Source: Planctomycetota bacterium (lineage in GTDB: Bacteria > Planctomycetota > Planctomycetia > Planctomycetales > Planctomycetaceae). From it: a stretch of DNA of 32,732 bases. The position numbers were made by a program, and so were the translations under genes. Position 1 is the stretch's first letter. Each line of letters opens with the position of its first letter. The DNA is taken from positions 1-32,732 of the forward strand of contig JAHWKJ010000005.1 in NCBI GenBank assembly GCA_019347905.1, read 5' to 3'. Of this stretch, positions 1-9,770 are shown in pieces. The notes beneath the pieces were generated by a model. The model was not told the origin of the DNA. It was given only the letters and a program-made list of their open reading frames with translations, and searched no databases.

Positions 1-2
1 TC

Positions 3-593
3 TTATTCACCCTCGCTTCTGCCCTGTCGCTGATGCTATGCGCGGGGTCGGTGGTGCTTTGGGTTCGCAGCCATTACCGCGGTGATCAGGTCGGCTGGTA
101 CGTCAATCGGTGGGACGATGGCGAAGGGCGATTCCGAGCCATCGGGTTCGATTCGGACTCGGGGGGCATCGTCTTCTTCCTCCTGCGGCGGGAATCACAC
201 CTGGACCTGTCCGATCCGGCCGATGCGGCATTTCGGAACGATAATCCCCCTCTCAGTCACCCCACATGGATCGTGCATGACAATTACGGCTACCCGCATA
301 TGACGGATTATTCCGGCACGAGCAGTTTCGGGTTCGGTTACTTCGGAGGCGGCTCGGCTCGCACCGAATTGCCGATGGTCTACCACGATCACTTCGTCGT
401 GGTGCCCGGATGGTTGCCGTCGGTGCTCGCCGCGGTCCTGCCGGCCACTTGGATCATGCGATGGCGACGGCGTCGATCGGCCCATGAGCCGGGGCCGATC
501 GCTTGCAGGGCGTGCGGTGATGATGTGCGGGCAACGCCCCAGCGCTGCCCTGTGTGCGGAAGCGTGGCAGAGGGTGGCCCGGCCGCCGCATAA
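3..593 (+). CDS. Hypothetical membrane protein with C-terminal zinc ribbon; 5' end truncated by window edge
   Basis: Frame is open to the left edge (LFTLASALSLMLCAGSVVLWVRSHY), second TM segment (VVVPGWLPSVLAAVLPATWIMRW), CxxC...CPVCG zinc ribbon at C-terminus. Confidence 0.75.
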   Translation, partial: LFTLASALSLMLCAGSVVLWVRSHYRGDQVGWYVNRWDDGEGRFRAIGFDSDSGGIVFFLLRRESHLDLSDPADAAFRNDNPPLSHPTWIVHDNYGYPHMTDYSGTSSFGFGYFGGGSARTELPMVYHDHFVVVPGWLPSVLAAVLPATWIMRWRRRRSAHEPGPIACRACGDDVRATPQRCPVCGSVAEGGPAAA

Positions 594-950
594 CTTCGGT
601 CCGCCAGGCGGGAGAGGAGACAGCCGATCGACGCCCGGCACACTCGGCGGCGGGATCCGCTGCGCTCGGTCGTTCGGCCCAACGGCATCGGTTGGAGGGC
701 GAGACTTGGAACGGTCTCCTCGCGATTGCCCCAACCAAAGAACCGACAACGCGGGCGGGGGGGGGAGGAACCTCAACATGCAGGACACGCTGGGGACTTC
801 TGTCGTTCTCTCAATCGCGGTTCAGCGCGACCCACGGCGCGGATTCGCCACGGGCCATTCGATTGGGCGCGACGCGACTGCCGAGTAGGATGGCGGCGTT
901 GTTCGCGCACTGACTTGTCACCCGTGCCACCTTGCCTCATGGAGACGCTC

Positions 951-2243
951 ATGCGACTCGTGTGCCGTTTGCTCTTCATCGGTGTCCTGGGAATGGTCGT
1001 GCCGGCTGTCGCCGTGGGTCAGCCGCAGGCGAATTACGATGAGAGCAAGGTGCCCGACTACACGCTGCCCGATCCGCTCGTCACTCGCAGCCGGGAGAAG
1101 GTGACGACCGCACGCGAATGGTTCGCGAAGCGGCGGCCGGAGGTGCTGGGGCTGTTCGAAGAGCATGTGTATGGCAGGGCGCCTGAGCCGCTCGAAGGCA
1201 TGCGGTTTATGCGGCTGGAGTCGTCGGCCAAGGCCCTCGATGGGAAGGCCGTGCGCAAGCAGGTGCGGGTGCTGTTCTCCGCTGAGGAGAGCGGGCCGGC
1301 GATGGATCTGCTCATCTATCTGCCCAAGGACGCGCCGCGGCCGGTGCCGGTGTTTCTGGGGTTGAACTTCAACGGCAATCACAGCGTCCACGCAGATCCG
1401 GCGATCCTGCTGTCGACGAAGTGGATTCGCGACCGCGCGCCCGGAGTCGAGAAGAACCGGGCGACCGAGGCCGCGCGGGGGACGGCGTCGTCGCGGTGGC
1501 CGATTGAGGCGATGCTGCAGCGCGGGTATGGGGTCGCGACGGCGTATTCGGGGGATATCGACCCCGACTTTCACGACGGGTTCGAGAACGGCGTGCATCC
1601 CCTGTTCTATGGAGAGGGGCAGACGAAACCGGCCGACGACGAATGGGGCACCATTGCGGCGTGGGCCTGGGGGCTGAGCCGCGCGCTCGATTACTTTGAA
1701 ACCGATGACGACATCGATCAGCGGCGGGTGGCGGTGCTGGGGCACTCGCGGCTGGGGAAGACGGCGCTGTGGGCGGGGGCGCGGGATCCGCGGTTTGCGC
1801 TGGTGATCTCGAACAACTCGGGCTGCGGCGGGGCGGCGCTGTCGCGGCGGGCCTTCGGTGAGACGGTCGAGCGGATCAACACGTCGTTCCCGCACTGGTT
1901 TTGCGGAAACTTCAAGAAGTACAACGGCCGCGAGGGCGAACTGCCGGTCGATCAGCACCAGTTGATCGCACTCATCGCGCCGCGGCCGGTGTTCGTCTCC
2001 AGCGCGACCGAGGATCGGTGGGCCGATCCGCGCGGCGAGTTCCTGGCGGCCAAGGGGGCCGAGCCGGTGTATCGGCTGCTGGAGGCCGGCGGACTCGATG
2101 CCGATGAACCGCCGCCGCCCGATGAGCCGGTGCTGAGCCGCATCGGCTACTGGATCCGCACCGGGCCGCACGACATCACGGCGGCCGACTGGCAGGTGTT
2201 CGCCGACTTCGCGGATAAGCACATGCGCGCGGCGGACGAATAG
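951..2243 (+). CDS. Glucuronoyl esterase-like (CE15-type) alpha/beta hydrolase, secreted
   Basis: Signal peptide MRLVCRLLFIGVLGMVVPAVAVGQ; nucleophile motif GHSRLGKTALWAGARDPRF; NNSGCGGAALSRR and ...HWFCGNFKKY typical of CE15. In-frame ATG at 939 is an alternative start; ORF-track start at 726 is too far upstream. Confidence 0.85.
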   Translation: MRLVCRLLFIGVLGMVVPAVAVGQPQANYDESKVPDYTLPDPLVTRSREKVTTAREWFAKRRPEVLGLFEEHVYGRAPEPLEGMRFMRLESSAKALDGKAVRKQVRVLFSAEESGPAMDLLIYLPKDAPRPVPVFLGLNFNGNHSVHADPAILLSTKWIRDRAPGVEKNRATEAARGTASSRWPIEAMLQRGYGVATAYSGDIDPDFHDGFENGVHPLFYGEGQTKPADDEWGTIAAWAWGLSRALDYFETDDDIDQRRVAVLGHSRLGKTALWAGARDPRFALVISNNSGCGGAALSRRAFGETVERINTSFPHWFCGNFKKYNGREGELPVDQHQLIALIAPRPVFVSSATEDRWADPRGEFLAAKGAEPVYRLLEAGGLDADEPPPPDEPVLSRIGYWIRTGPHDITAADWQVFADFADKHMRAADE

Positions 2244-2284
2244 GGTGGGGAAGAGGTGAAACAGGAATGAAAGGGCGGCAGCGG

Positions 2285-2395
2285 CCCAGTGTCTGTGCAA
2301 CCCCTTCGGGGTAGCAACGCATTGGCGAGCTTCGCGTGCGGGGGTACGCTGCGCGAACCCCCGCCTTTGTTGTGAGAACCCCTTCGGGGTAAGCG
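2285..2395. repeat. Intergenic palindromic element: two ACCCCTTCGGGGT hairpins (2300-2312, 2378-2390) flanking GCGGGGGT...AACCCCCGC
   Basis: Read directly; lies between convergent genes, so may act as bidirectional terminator. Confidence 0.75.
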
Positions 2396-2411
2396 GCAAA
2401 GCGGCCGAGGC

Positions 2412-5387
2412 TCACTCGCCGGCGGCGGGGTTCAGGCGTGGGGCCGGGGGGATTTGGGAGAGGTCGGCGCCGACGTCGCCTTCGTCGGTGGCGGCGGCGA
2501 TGGCCGGGTTGCTGACGACCTGGCGGTCCAGGGCCACGTCGGAGGGCTCGACTTCGCTTGCCTCCAGGGACCGCCAGTCTTCCCGCCAGGCGATGCCGCC
2601 GCCCACCGCGTCGACTTCCGACGTGGCCTCGCCGCGGGCCCAGTAGCGCGTCCAGTCGTCGAAGCTGGAGGCCTCCGCGCTGCGCAGGCCCAGTTGCGAC
2701 TCGATCGACCAGAAAGCTTCGAAGCCGTCGTAGAAATTCCGCGCACCGCTCCAGCGGAGCAGCTCGCGAAACGCGTCACCCGACGTGTCGCCCCGCATGG
2801 CCACCAGCGGCACGCCCGCGACGCCGGAGGCGAAGATGTTGTTCCGGGCCGAGGCGACGTCGACCGGCAGCAGCTCGTACGGCAGATCGCCCGACTCGAA
2901 GCGGAGCAGCCCGTCACCGACGAGCGCCGTCACGTGCGAAAGCTGCAACTCCAGCTCGCGGTCCCGTTCCGGCATGTCGAGGCTGCCGAGCGACCGCAGG
3001 AGCGTGCCGTCGACCGACACGACCGACTGGCGCAGCTCGAACCGCGCCGGCAGCGTGTGCTCGACGAACAGCACGTCACAGGTCCCGCGGATCAGGCTGC
3101 GGCTGACGTCGACGACGAAGCTGGGGCCGGCCCCCGTATCCATGCCGCCGACGTTCATCATCTTCATGCGGGGCATGTCGGCGGACGTGCCGGGGCGCAT
3201 TTCGACGAGGGCCGCCGGCTGCGCGGAGGGATTGACGAGCGTGACGGTGACGCCGTGCATCCGCAACTCGCCTGAGCCGATGAGGGAGGCGAGGGTCCAG
3301 CGCTCGTCGCCGCGGAGGGGCACGCCGTCGCGCACGCGGACGACAAGATCGACATTGACCAGCTCCAGCGAGGCCTCGCCGAGCGTGATCATCCGCGTGC
3401 CCCAGCCGTCGCCCGCTGCGGCATCGACGGCGAACTCGACCAGCGGCCGGTAGCGTTCGCCGCCGGGCTTTGTGCCTGCGCGAATGGTGAGCGACTTGTT
3501 GGTAATCCGCAGGGGCAGCTCGCTGCGGCCGGGCCGCGCGCCGTCGTAGCGCAGCTCGATGGTGCTGCCGTCGCGCGCGTCGGCACAGGCGGCTTCGAGG
3601 GTGGGCCGCGGTACGTCGCCTTCAGACGACAGGACGACGAACGGGCGGTCGTCCATATTGACCATCGGGACCGCGGGCGGCGGCGACGGTGCGCCGGTGC
3701 CGCCCGCCGAATCGGCGGCTGTGCGGGTCTCGGGCGTCGTCGCGGCAATGGGCGCGGGCGGCGGCTCGGGCCGGGCGCTTGCAGAACCATTCGGCCGCTC
3801 GTCGAGGACGGTCGTGGGGCGCGGGATACTTGTCAGCGGCTGCAGCGCCTGGTCGTTGCCGAAGATCGGCGGCATATCCGGTATCGGGCCAGCGCCGGCA
3901 TCGTTAGAAGACGGTTCCGGACCGCGCGACCCCGCCAGCTCCTGGTCGGTGTTGTCGGGGACGAGTTCCGGCCTTGCGCCGTCGGCCGCTCCGTCGCCGT
4001 CATTCGCTGAGGCACTGAAGTCGTGGCCCGTCGAATCCGCTGCGGCCAGTTCGCCGGCGACGGTGCGCCGCGGCCCGGGGAGCATCTCGCGTTCCTGCTC
4101 GTCGGCATCGGCGCTGCGACGCACGAGGTCGTCGCCGGTGGGAGACGCGGCCGTGGGCCAGCGTTCGACGAGAATGGCGATCAGCACGAGTGCGGCGGCG
4201 GTGGCCATCCAGCCCAGATTGCGTTCCCAGAAGGTCGTGGTGTGCCGCGGCGGGACGGTCCAGACCATGCCTTCCGGGTGCAGTCCGCGCAAGCCCAGCG
4301 TGCCGGCCACGTGCATCAGGCTGCGGATCAGTTCTTCCGCGCTTTGAAACCGCCGCCGCGGGTCGCTGGCCATCATCGTGCGGACGACGGCGGAGAGTTC
4401 CGGCCCGACGTGCGGGTTCTTGAGCGCGGGCTCCGGCGGATCTTTGCCCTGATGGTCGAGCAGCTTTTGCAGGACGGTGCCTTCGGGGTACGGAGGCTCA
4501 CCCGCCAGCATGTGGTACAGCGTGCAGCCGAGCGAATAGATGTCGCTGCGGACGTCGACTTTGCGCGGGTCTTTGGCCTGCTCGGGCGAGATGTAATCGA
4601 ACGTGCCCAGCGTGGTGCCGGCCATTGTGAGGTCGCCGGCCGCATCGGTATTCACCTTCCGCGCGAGGCCCAGATCGACCAGCTTCGCCCGTCCGCTGGG
4701 AGTGATGATGATGTTCGAAGGCTTGATGTCGCGATGCACGACCCCCGCCGCGGAGGTATGGTTGAGCGCCATCGCGATCTGCAGGACGTAGTTGACCGCC
4801 TCGGCGGGCTGCAGCCGGCCATGGTCGCGGATCAGGTCGCGCAGGTTTGTGCCCGTGACGTATTCAAACGCGATGAAGTGCAAACCCCGGTCTTCGCCGA
4901 TGTAATGCACGCGGGCGATGTTGTCGTGATCGAGCCGGGCGGCGGCGCGGGCCTCGTTGTGAAACCGCCGTACGGCCCCTTCGTCCCGGGCCTGCGCGGG
5001 GGCGAGCACCTTCAGCGCGACGACGCGTTCCAGCCGCTCGTCCATGGCGCGGAACACGGCCCCCATACCGCCGGTGCCGATCCGCTGCTCGATCGCAAAG
5101 TGGTCGAGCCGCGCCCCCTCGGGGGAGAGCGGCAGCGCTCCACTCTCTTCGATATCGGAGGGAAACAGCCGGCTCCACAGACTCGAGCCGGTGTGCGGGA
5201 TGCCCGTGGCCTGTGAAGACGCCGATGAACCGAGCGAACCCGACGAGGAGCCGCTCCGGCCGCGGCGCTCCAGCTTGATGACGGTTTCCGGCGAGGCCGC
5301 ACCCGGGAGCGGTGCGTCAAACGGAAATCGCGCCGCCACCGGCTCGTGCGGTTCGTGCGTCCGCTGTTTAGGGCCGGTGGAATCCAT
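2412..5387 (-). CDS. Transmembrane serine/threonine protein kinase with long extracytoplasmic C-terminal region
   Basis: GTGGMGAVFRAMD...VALKVL, VVHRDIKPSNIIIT, DLGLARKV, SDIYSLGCTLYHML; TM MATAAALVLIAILV after kinase domain; about 550 aa C-terminal region. Confidence 0.95.
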   Translation of the reverse strand: MDSTGPKQRTHEPHEPVAARFPFDAPLPGAASPETVIKLERRGRSGSSSGSLGSSASSQATGIPHTGSSLWSRLFPSDIEESGALPLSPEGARLDHFAIEQRIGTGGMGAVFRAMDERLERVVALKVLAPAQARDEGAVRRFHNEARAAARLDHDNIARVHYIGEDRGLHFIAFEYVTGTNLRDLIRDHGRLQPAEAVNYVLQIAMALNHTSAAGVVHRDIKPSNIIITPSGRAKLVDLGLARKVNTDAAGDLTMAGTTLGTFDYISPEQAKDPRKVDVRSDIYSLGCTLYHMLAGEPPYPEGTVLQKLLDHQGKDPPEPALKNPHVGPELSAVVRTMMASDPRRRFQSAEELIRSLMHVAGTLGLRGLHPEGMVWTVPPRHTTTFWERNLGWMATAAALVLIAILVERWPTAASPTGDDLVRRSADADEQEREMLPGPRRTVAGELAAADSTGHDFSASANDGDGAADGARPELVPDNTDQELAGSRGPEPSSNDAGAGPIPDMPPIFGNDQALQPLTSIPRPTTVLDERPNGSASARPEPPPAPIAATTPETRTAADSAGGTGAPSPPPAVPMVNMDDRPFVVLSSEGDVPRPTLEAACADARDGSTIELRYDGARPGRSELPLRITNKSLTIRAGTKPGGERYRPLVEFAVDAAAGDGWGTRMITLGEASLELVNVDLVVRVRDGVPLRGDERWTLASLIGSGELRMHGVTVTLVNPSAQPAALVEMRPGTSADMPRMKMMNVGGMDTGAGPSFVVDVSRSLIRGTCDVLFVEHTLPARFELRQSVVSVDGTLLRSLGSLDMPERDRELELQLSHVTALVGDGLLRFESGDLPYELLPVDVASARNNIFASGVAGVPLVAMRGDTSGDAFRELLRWSGARNFYDGFEAFWSIESQLGLRSAEASSFDDWTRYWARGEATSEVDAVGGGIAWREDWRSLEASEVEPSDVALDRQVVSNPAIAAATDEGDVGADLSQIPPAPRLNPAAGE

Positions 5388-5496
5388 GAGACGGCCGACT
5401 TACAGGCACAGGCGAGGTGTCAGTCACAACCCCCACAAGATCGGTCCAGAAGACGCGGGGCATGAAGGAAAGGTTCCGGGCGTCTGGGACGCCAGC

Positions 5497-5946
5497 CTAA
5501 GTTCCTGTCAGAATGTGTTTTACGGAGTCGTCAATGCTCTGGAGGTAAGCGGCCAGCTTCTCGTGCAAGTTCGCGGTGAAGATGTCGCTTTCGAGGAGCT
5601 TTCCGGCGTCGTTGCGGACGGTAATATCCTCAACTTCGTCGAATTCGTAGTCCGGGTCTGCGAGGTTCACCAGCTTTCGCAGTTCCCGCGTGCGCGGCAG
5701 AAAACCGCGCTCCAGGTGGTCGATCAGCTCCCGCGTCATTCGTTCGGCGTGAATGAAACGATCGCTGAGGGTGAGTGCAGCGGGCGATACGTCGGCCACA
5801 GGCGACCTCGTGCCCAGTGAAAACAGAGTCCTGGATCGACGGGGAGCCGGACCGTTCCGACGGCAGGCCGGAACCGGCCACATGACCCATCGGGACCCCC
5901 CGGGAGAGTTGACTGCATTATCGAGACGGTTACGAACTTCCGTCAA
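5497..5946 (-). CDS. Conserved-looking hypothetical protein (start codon uncertain, probably internal)
   Basis: Acidic/helical C-terminal part SDRFIHAERMTRELIDHLERGFLPRTRELRKLVNLADPDYEFDEVEDITVRND... looks like real protein; N-terminus less so. Confidence 0.5.
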   Translation of the reverse strand: MTEVRNRLDNAVNSPGGSRWVMWPVPACRRNGPAPRRSRTLFSLGTRSPVADVSPAALTLSDRFIHAERMTRELIDHLERGFLPRTRELRKLVNLADPDYEFDEVEDITVRNDAGKLLESDIFTANLHEKLAAYLQSIDDSVKHILTGT

Positions 5947-6145
5947 GTCGATTGCTTCCCGTCGGCCCTCCGCATTAGATTGGAATTCACCCGGAGCCGC
6001 CGCCGCGGCTGTGGAATTTTTTCTTCCAACGTCGCTCTCCGTAGCTGCGTAAGTCGTTTGCGGGCGTTCCGGGTTTCATGTCTTGCGCTTCCGGTCGCTG
6101 ACGCCTCCGGCTGTTTCAAGCCGCCTCTCCAGTCGAAGGGCCTCG

Positions 6146-7102
<957 letters not shown>

Positions 7103-7169
7103 TCCCGACGGGACGCTCCGGCCCTTTCGTTCTTTCGATCCTTTCGACCTTCGACCCCCGCTGCCTGCC

Positions 7170-9770
7170 ATGTCGTTCGACGCTGAAGCCTTCAGCATTC
7201 TCCAGGGCATCACGCACTGGCTGTTGATCTTTTCCGCCGTGTTTGGCATCGCGCTCGTCGTCGCCTTCTTGACGTCGCTGGTCGCGGGGGGCGCCGCAGG
7301 GCCGGGGCTGTTTTTCAATCGCTTGTCGGAAGGCGCCGCCGACGCGGCGTCGACCTCGTGGCGACGCGTGTGGGCGCTGACGATGCTCACCTACAAGGAG
7401 GCTTTTCGCCGCAAGGCCCTGCTCGTATTCGTAGTCTTTGCACTGCTGTTCATGTTCGCGGGCTGGTTTCTCACCGGCACCGAACAGGCCCCGCAGATGC
7501 AGGTGAAGGTTTACGTCGCCTTCGTGCTGACGGCCATCAGTTGGCTCGTCCTGCCGGTGGTGATGCTGCTGGCCTGCTGGGGACTGCCGCAGGATATCCA
7601 GAACCGTTCGATCCACACCGTCGTCACCAAGCCGGCCCGCCGCAGCGAGATCGTGCTGGGACGGATGCTGGGCTTCATCGGCATCGGCACGCTGCTGTTG
7701 GCGGTGATGGGCGCGGTGGGCTACGTGTGGACGCTGCGGAATTTTCCCGCACCGTCGGAGACGCTGGCCTTCGACGCCGATGCCGATCCGGACCGCGAAG
7801 AGACGTACGAGATCTCCGCCACGCTGGGCACGCGCATCAACGTGCGGATCGAGGGACCGGACGGCCAGGCCCGCAGGTTTGTCGCGGCCAACGACGCCGA
7901 ACTCGCGTCGCTCATGGCCGGCCGCTATCCCGCGCCGGTGGAGGAGCAGGCCCGCGAGCTGGTGCGGACTTTGCGCGAGCGGAACCAGCCGGTGCTGGTC
8001 AGCCGCGTGCCCGTCTACGGCTCGATCAGCTTTACCGACCGCGAGGGCAATCCGGTCGAGCGGGGCATCAACGTCGGCGACATCTGGGATTTCCGCAGCT
8101 ACATCGACGGCGCTACGCGGGCCTCGGCCATCTGGGAGTTCGACGGCATCTCGCACGACCGGATGGGCGACGCGCTCGTGCTGGAATCGCACTTCGAGGC
8201 CTTCCGCACGCACAAAGGCAAGATCGACAAGGCGGGGCTTGAGCCCGGGGAAGAAACCCTCACCTGCCAGTTCACGCTCCGCAATGACCTGCGTTCGCAG
8301 ACGGCGCGGGCGCTCGCCGTCGGCAAGGGTTTTACGCACCTCGAGCCCATGATCCGCCAAGGCGCGTTCACGCCGGTCGCGGACGAACTGGCCCGCATCG
8401 CCGACGGCCTTTCCGGGCGGAAGCTGACGCTGACCGACGAACAGTTCGACGACGTGGCGCAGGGATTCCAGGATTTTGTTGAGCTGTTGCGGCCGTTCGA
8501 GAACAAACCGGCGTTCAGCGGACTGGTCGCTTCCGCCCGCCGCGCCGCCGCGGATGCTCGTTCCGCCGCGGAAGAGGCTTCGCTGGAGCGGATCTCCGCA
8601 CTGCCGTCGTCGCTGACCGGGCTGTCGCAGGACCTGGCCGCCCAAAGCCGCGAGCTGAAAGCCCGGATCGACGAACAGACGCGGACGTCCGTGTCGAAAG
8701 AACTTGCGGCCGGGGGAAAGTTCCCCGAGCTGGCGGACGCCGTCGCCGCCGGTGAACTCGAGACCGCTGCGGCCCAGTTGCAGCAGCTTGCCGAGAACCT
8801 GCTGGGCGGCGAAGGAACCGTGGATTCCGCGGGTCTTGCGCCGTTGGCCGCCGGATTGAACAAACTGGCGGACACCCTCGAGGGAATGCAGCGGCTGCCG
8901 GAGGCCGACAAGCTGGCCGCGCTTGCTGCCGACTGTGCCTCCGCGGCCGACGATTCCAATCCCCAGGCGCTCGCGCAGGCTCTGGAGGCCCTCGCCGGCG
9001 GCTTCCGCGAGCGCGCCGCCGAACTGGAGTGGGCGCTGGCGGATCTCAACGTGCCGCTCTCGTCGTTTCAGGTCCGCGAGTTCAAGGAGAACCTCACGCC
9101 GGTCCGCCGCACGATCGTCTATCACGACGATCAGCTCAATCAGACCCGCACGGCCGACCTGTACGAAGACCTGGTGCACGGCGACAAGTTGAAGATCGTC
9201 GCCCAGTGCCTCGATCCCGGGCAGCTTCTGGGCATGGCCCGGCCCGACTTGTTCATCCGCACGCCCGACCGGCCGTTTGCCAGCGGCTATTTCAAAGCCG
9301 TGCTGGGCATCTGGCTGATGATGGTGCTCGTGGTGCTCATCGCCGTGACGGCCAGCACGTTTCTCAAAGGCCCGGTGGCGACGCTGCTGACGTTTACGCT
9401 CTTGATTCTGGGCACCGGCTTCCATCCTTTCCTCAGCGACCTCGTAAAGGGCGACGTCAAGGGCGGCGGCGTGCTGGAGGCGGCGTATCGCATCGGGGCC
9501 GGCACCGCGCCCACCGTGCCCTTCGAGCAATCGACGGCCACCGAGGTCATTCAGACCTCCGACCGGGTAATTCTCGGCGGGCTGTGGGGCGTCCACAAAA
9601 TCGTGCCCGACTTCAACACCTTCCGCATGTCGCCCTGGGTGGCCAATGGTTTCGACGTGCCTTGGAGCACGGCCCTGTTGCCGGGCCTGGCGACGACGTT
9701 TGCGTACCTGCTGCCGTGCCTGTTGATCGGCTACTTCGCGCTGCGACTGAGGGAGCTGGAAGCGAAATGA
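7170..9770 (+). CDS. ABC-2-type permease with very large extracytoplasmic helical insertion
   Basis: N-terminal TMs (LLIFSAVFGIALVVAFLTSLV, ALLVFVVFALLFMFAGWFL, ISWLVLPVVMLLACWGL), C-terminal TMs (FKAVLGIWLMMVLVVLIAVTAS, LLPGLATTFAYLLPCLLIGYFAL), long Ala/Leu/Glu-rich middle region; follows ATPase on same strand. Confidence 0.9.
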   Translation: MSFDAEAFSILQGITHWLLIFSAVFGIALVVAFLTSLVAGGAAGPGLFFNRLSEGAADAASTSWRRVWALTMLTYKEAFRRKALLVFVVFALLFMFAGWFLTGTEQAPQMQVKVYVAFVLTAISWLVLPVVMLLACWGLPQDIQNRSIHTVVTKPARRSEIVLGRMLGFIGIGTLLLAVMGAVGYVWTLRNFPAPSETLAFDADADPDREETYEISATLGTRINVRIEGPDGQARRFVAANDAELASLMAGRYPAPVEEQARELVRTLRERNQPVLVSRVPVYGSISFTDREGNPVERGINVGDIWDFRSYIDGATRASAIWEFDGISHDRMGDALVLESHFEAFRTHKGKIDKAGLEPGEETLTCQFTLRNDLRSQTARALAVGKGFTHLEPMIRQGAFTPVADELARIADGLSGRKLTLTDEQFDDVAQGFQDFVELLRPFENKPAFSGLVASARRAAADARSAAEEASLERISALPSSLTGLSQDLAAQSRELKARIDEQTRTSVSKELAAGGKFPELADAVAAGELETAAAQLQQLAENLLGGEGTVDSAGLAPLAAGLNKLADTLEGMQRLPEADKLAALAADCASAADDSNPQALAQALEALAGGFRERAAELEWALADLNVPLSSFQVREFKENLTPVRRTIVYHDDQLNQTRTADLYEDLVHGDKLKIVAQCLDPGQLLGMARPDLFIRTPDRPFASGYFKAVLGIWLMMVLVVLIAVTASTFLKGPVATLLTFTLLILGTGFHPFLSDLVKGDVKGGGVLEAAYRIGAGTAPTVPFEQSTATEVIQTSDRVILGGLWGVHKIVPDFNTFRMSPWVANGFDVPWSTALLPGLATTFAYLLPCLLIGYFALRLRELEAK

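Noticed and set aside
726-950. N-terminal extension of the CE15-like ORF
   Set aside because: No protein-like features; signal peptide starts cleanly at 951
2285-2395. Complete insertion sequence or transposase
   Set aside because: No transposase-like ORF found near any palindrome in the window
918-2399. 493-aa minus-strand ORF
   Set aside because: Antisense shadow of the CE15-like gene, extremely Arg/Pro rich
4023-5216. 397-aa plus-strand ORF
   Set aside because: Antisense to the protein kinase domain
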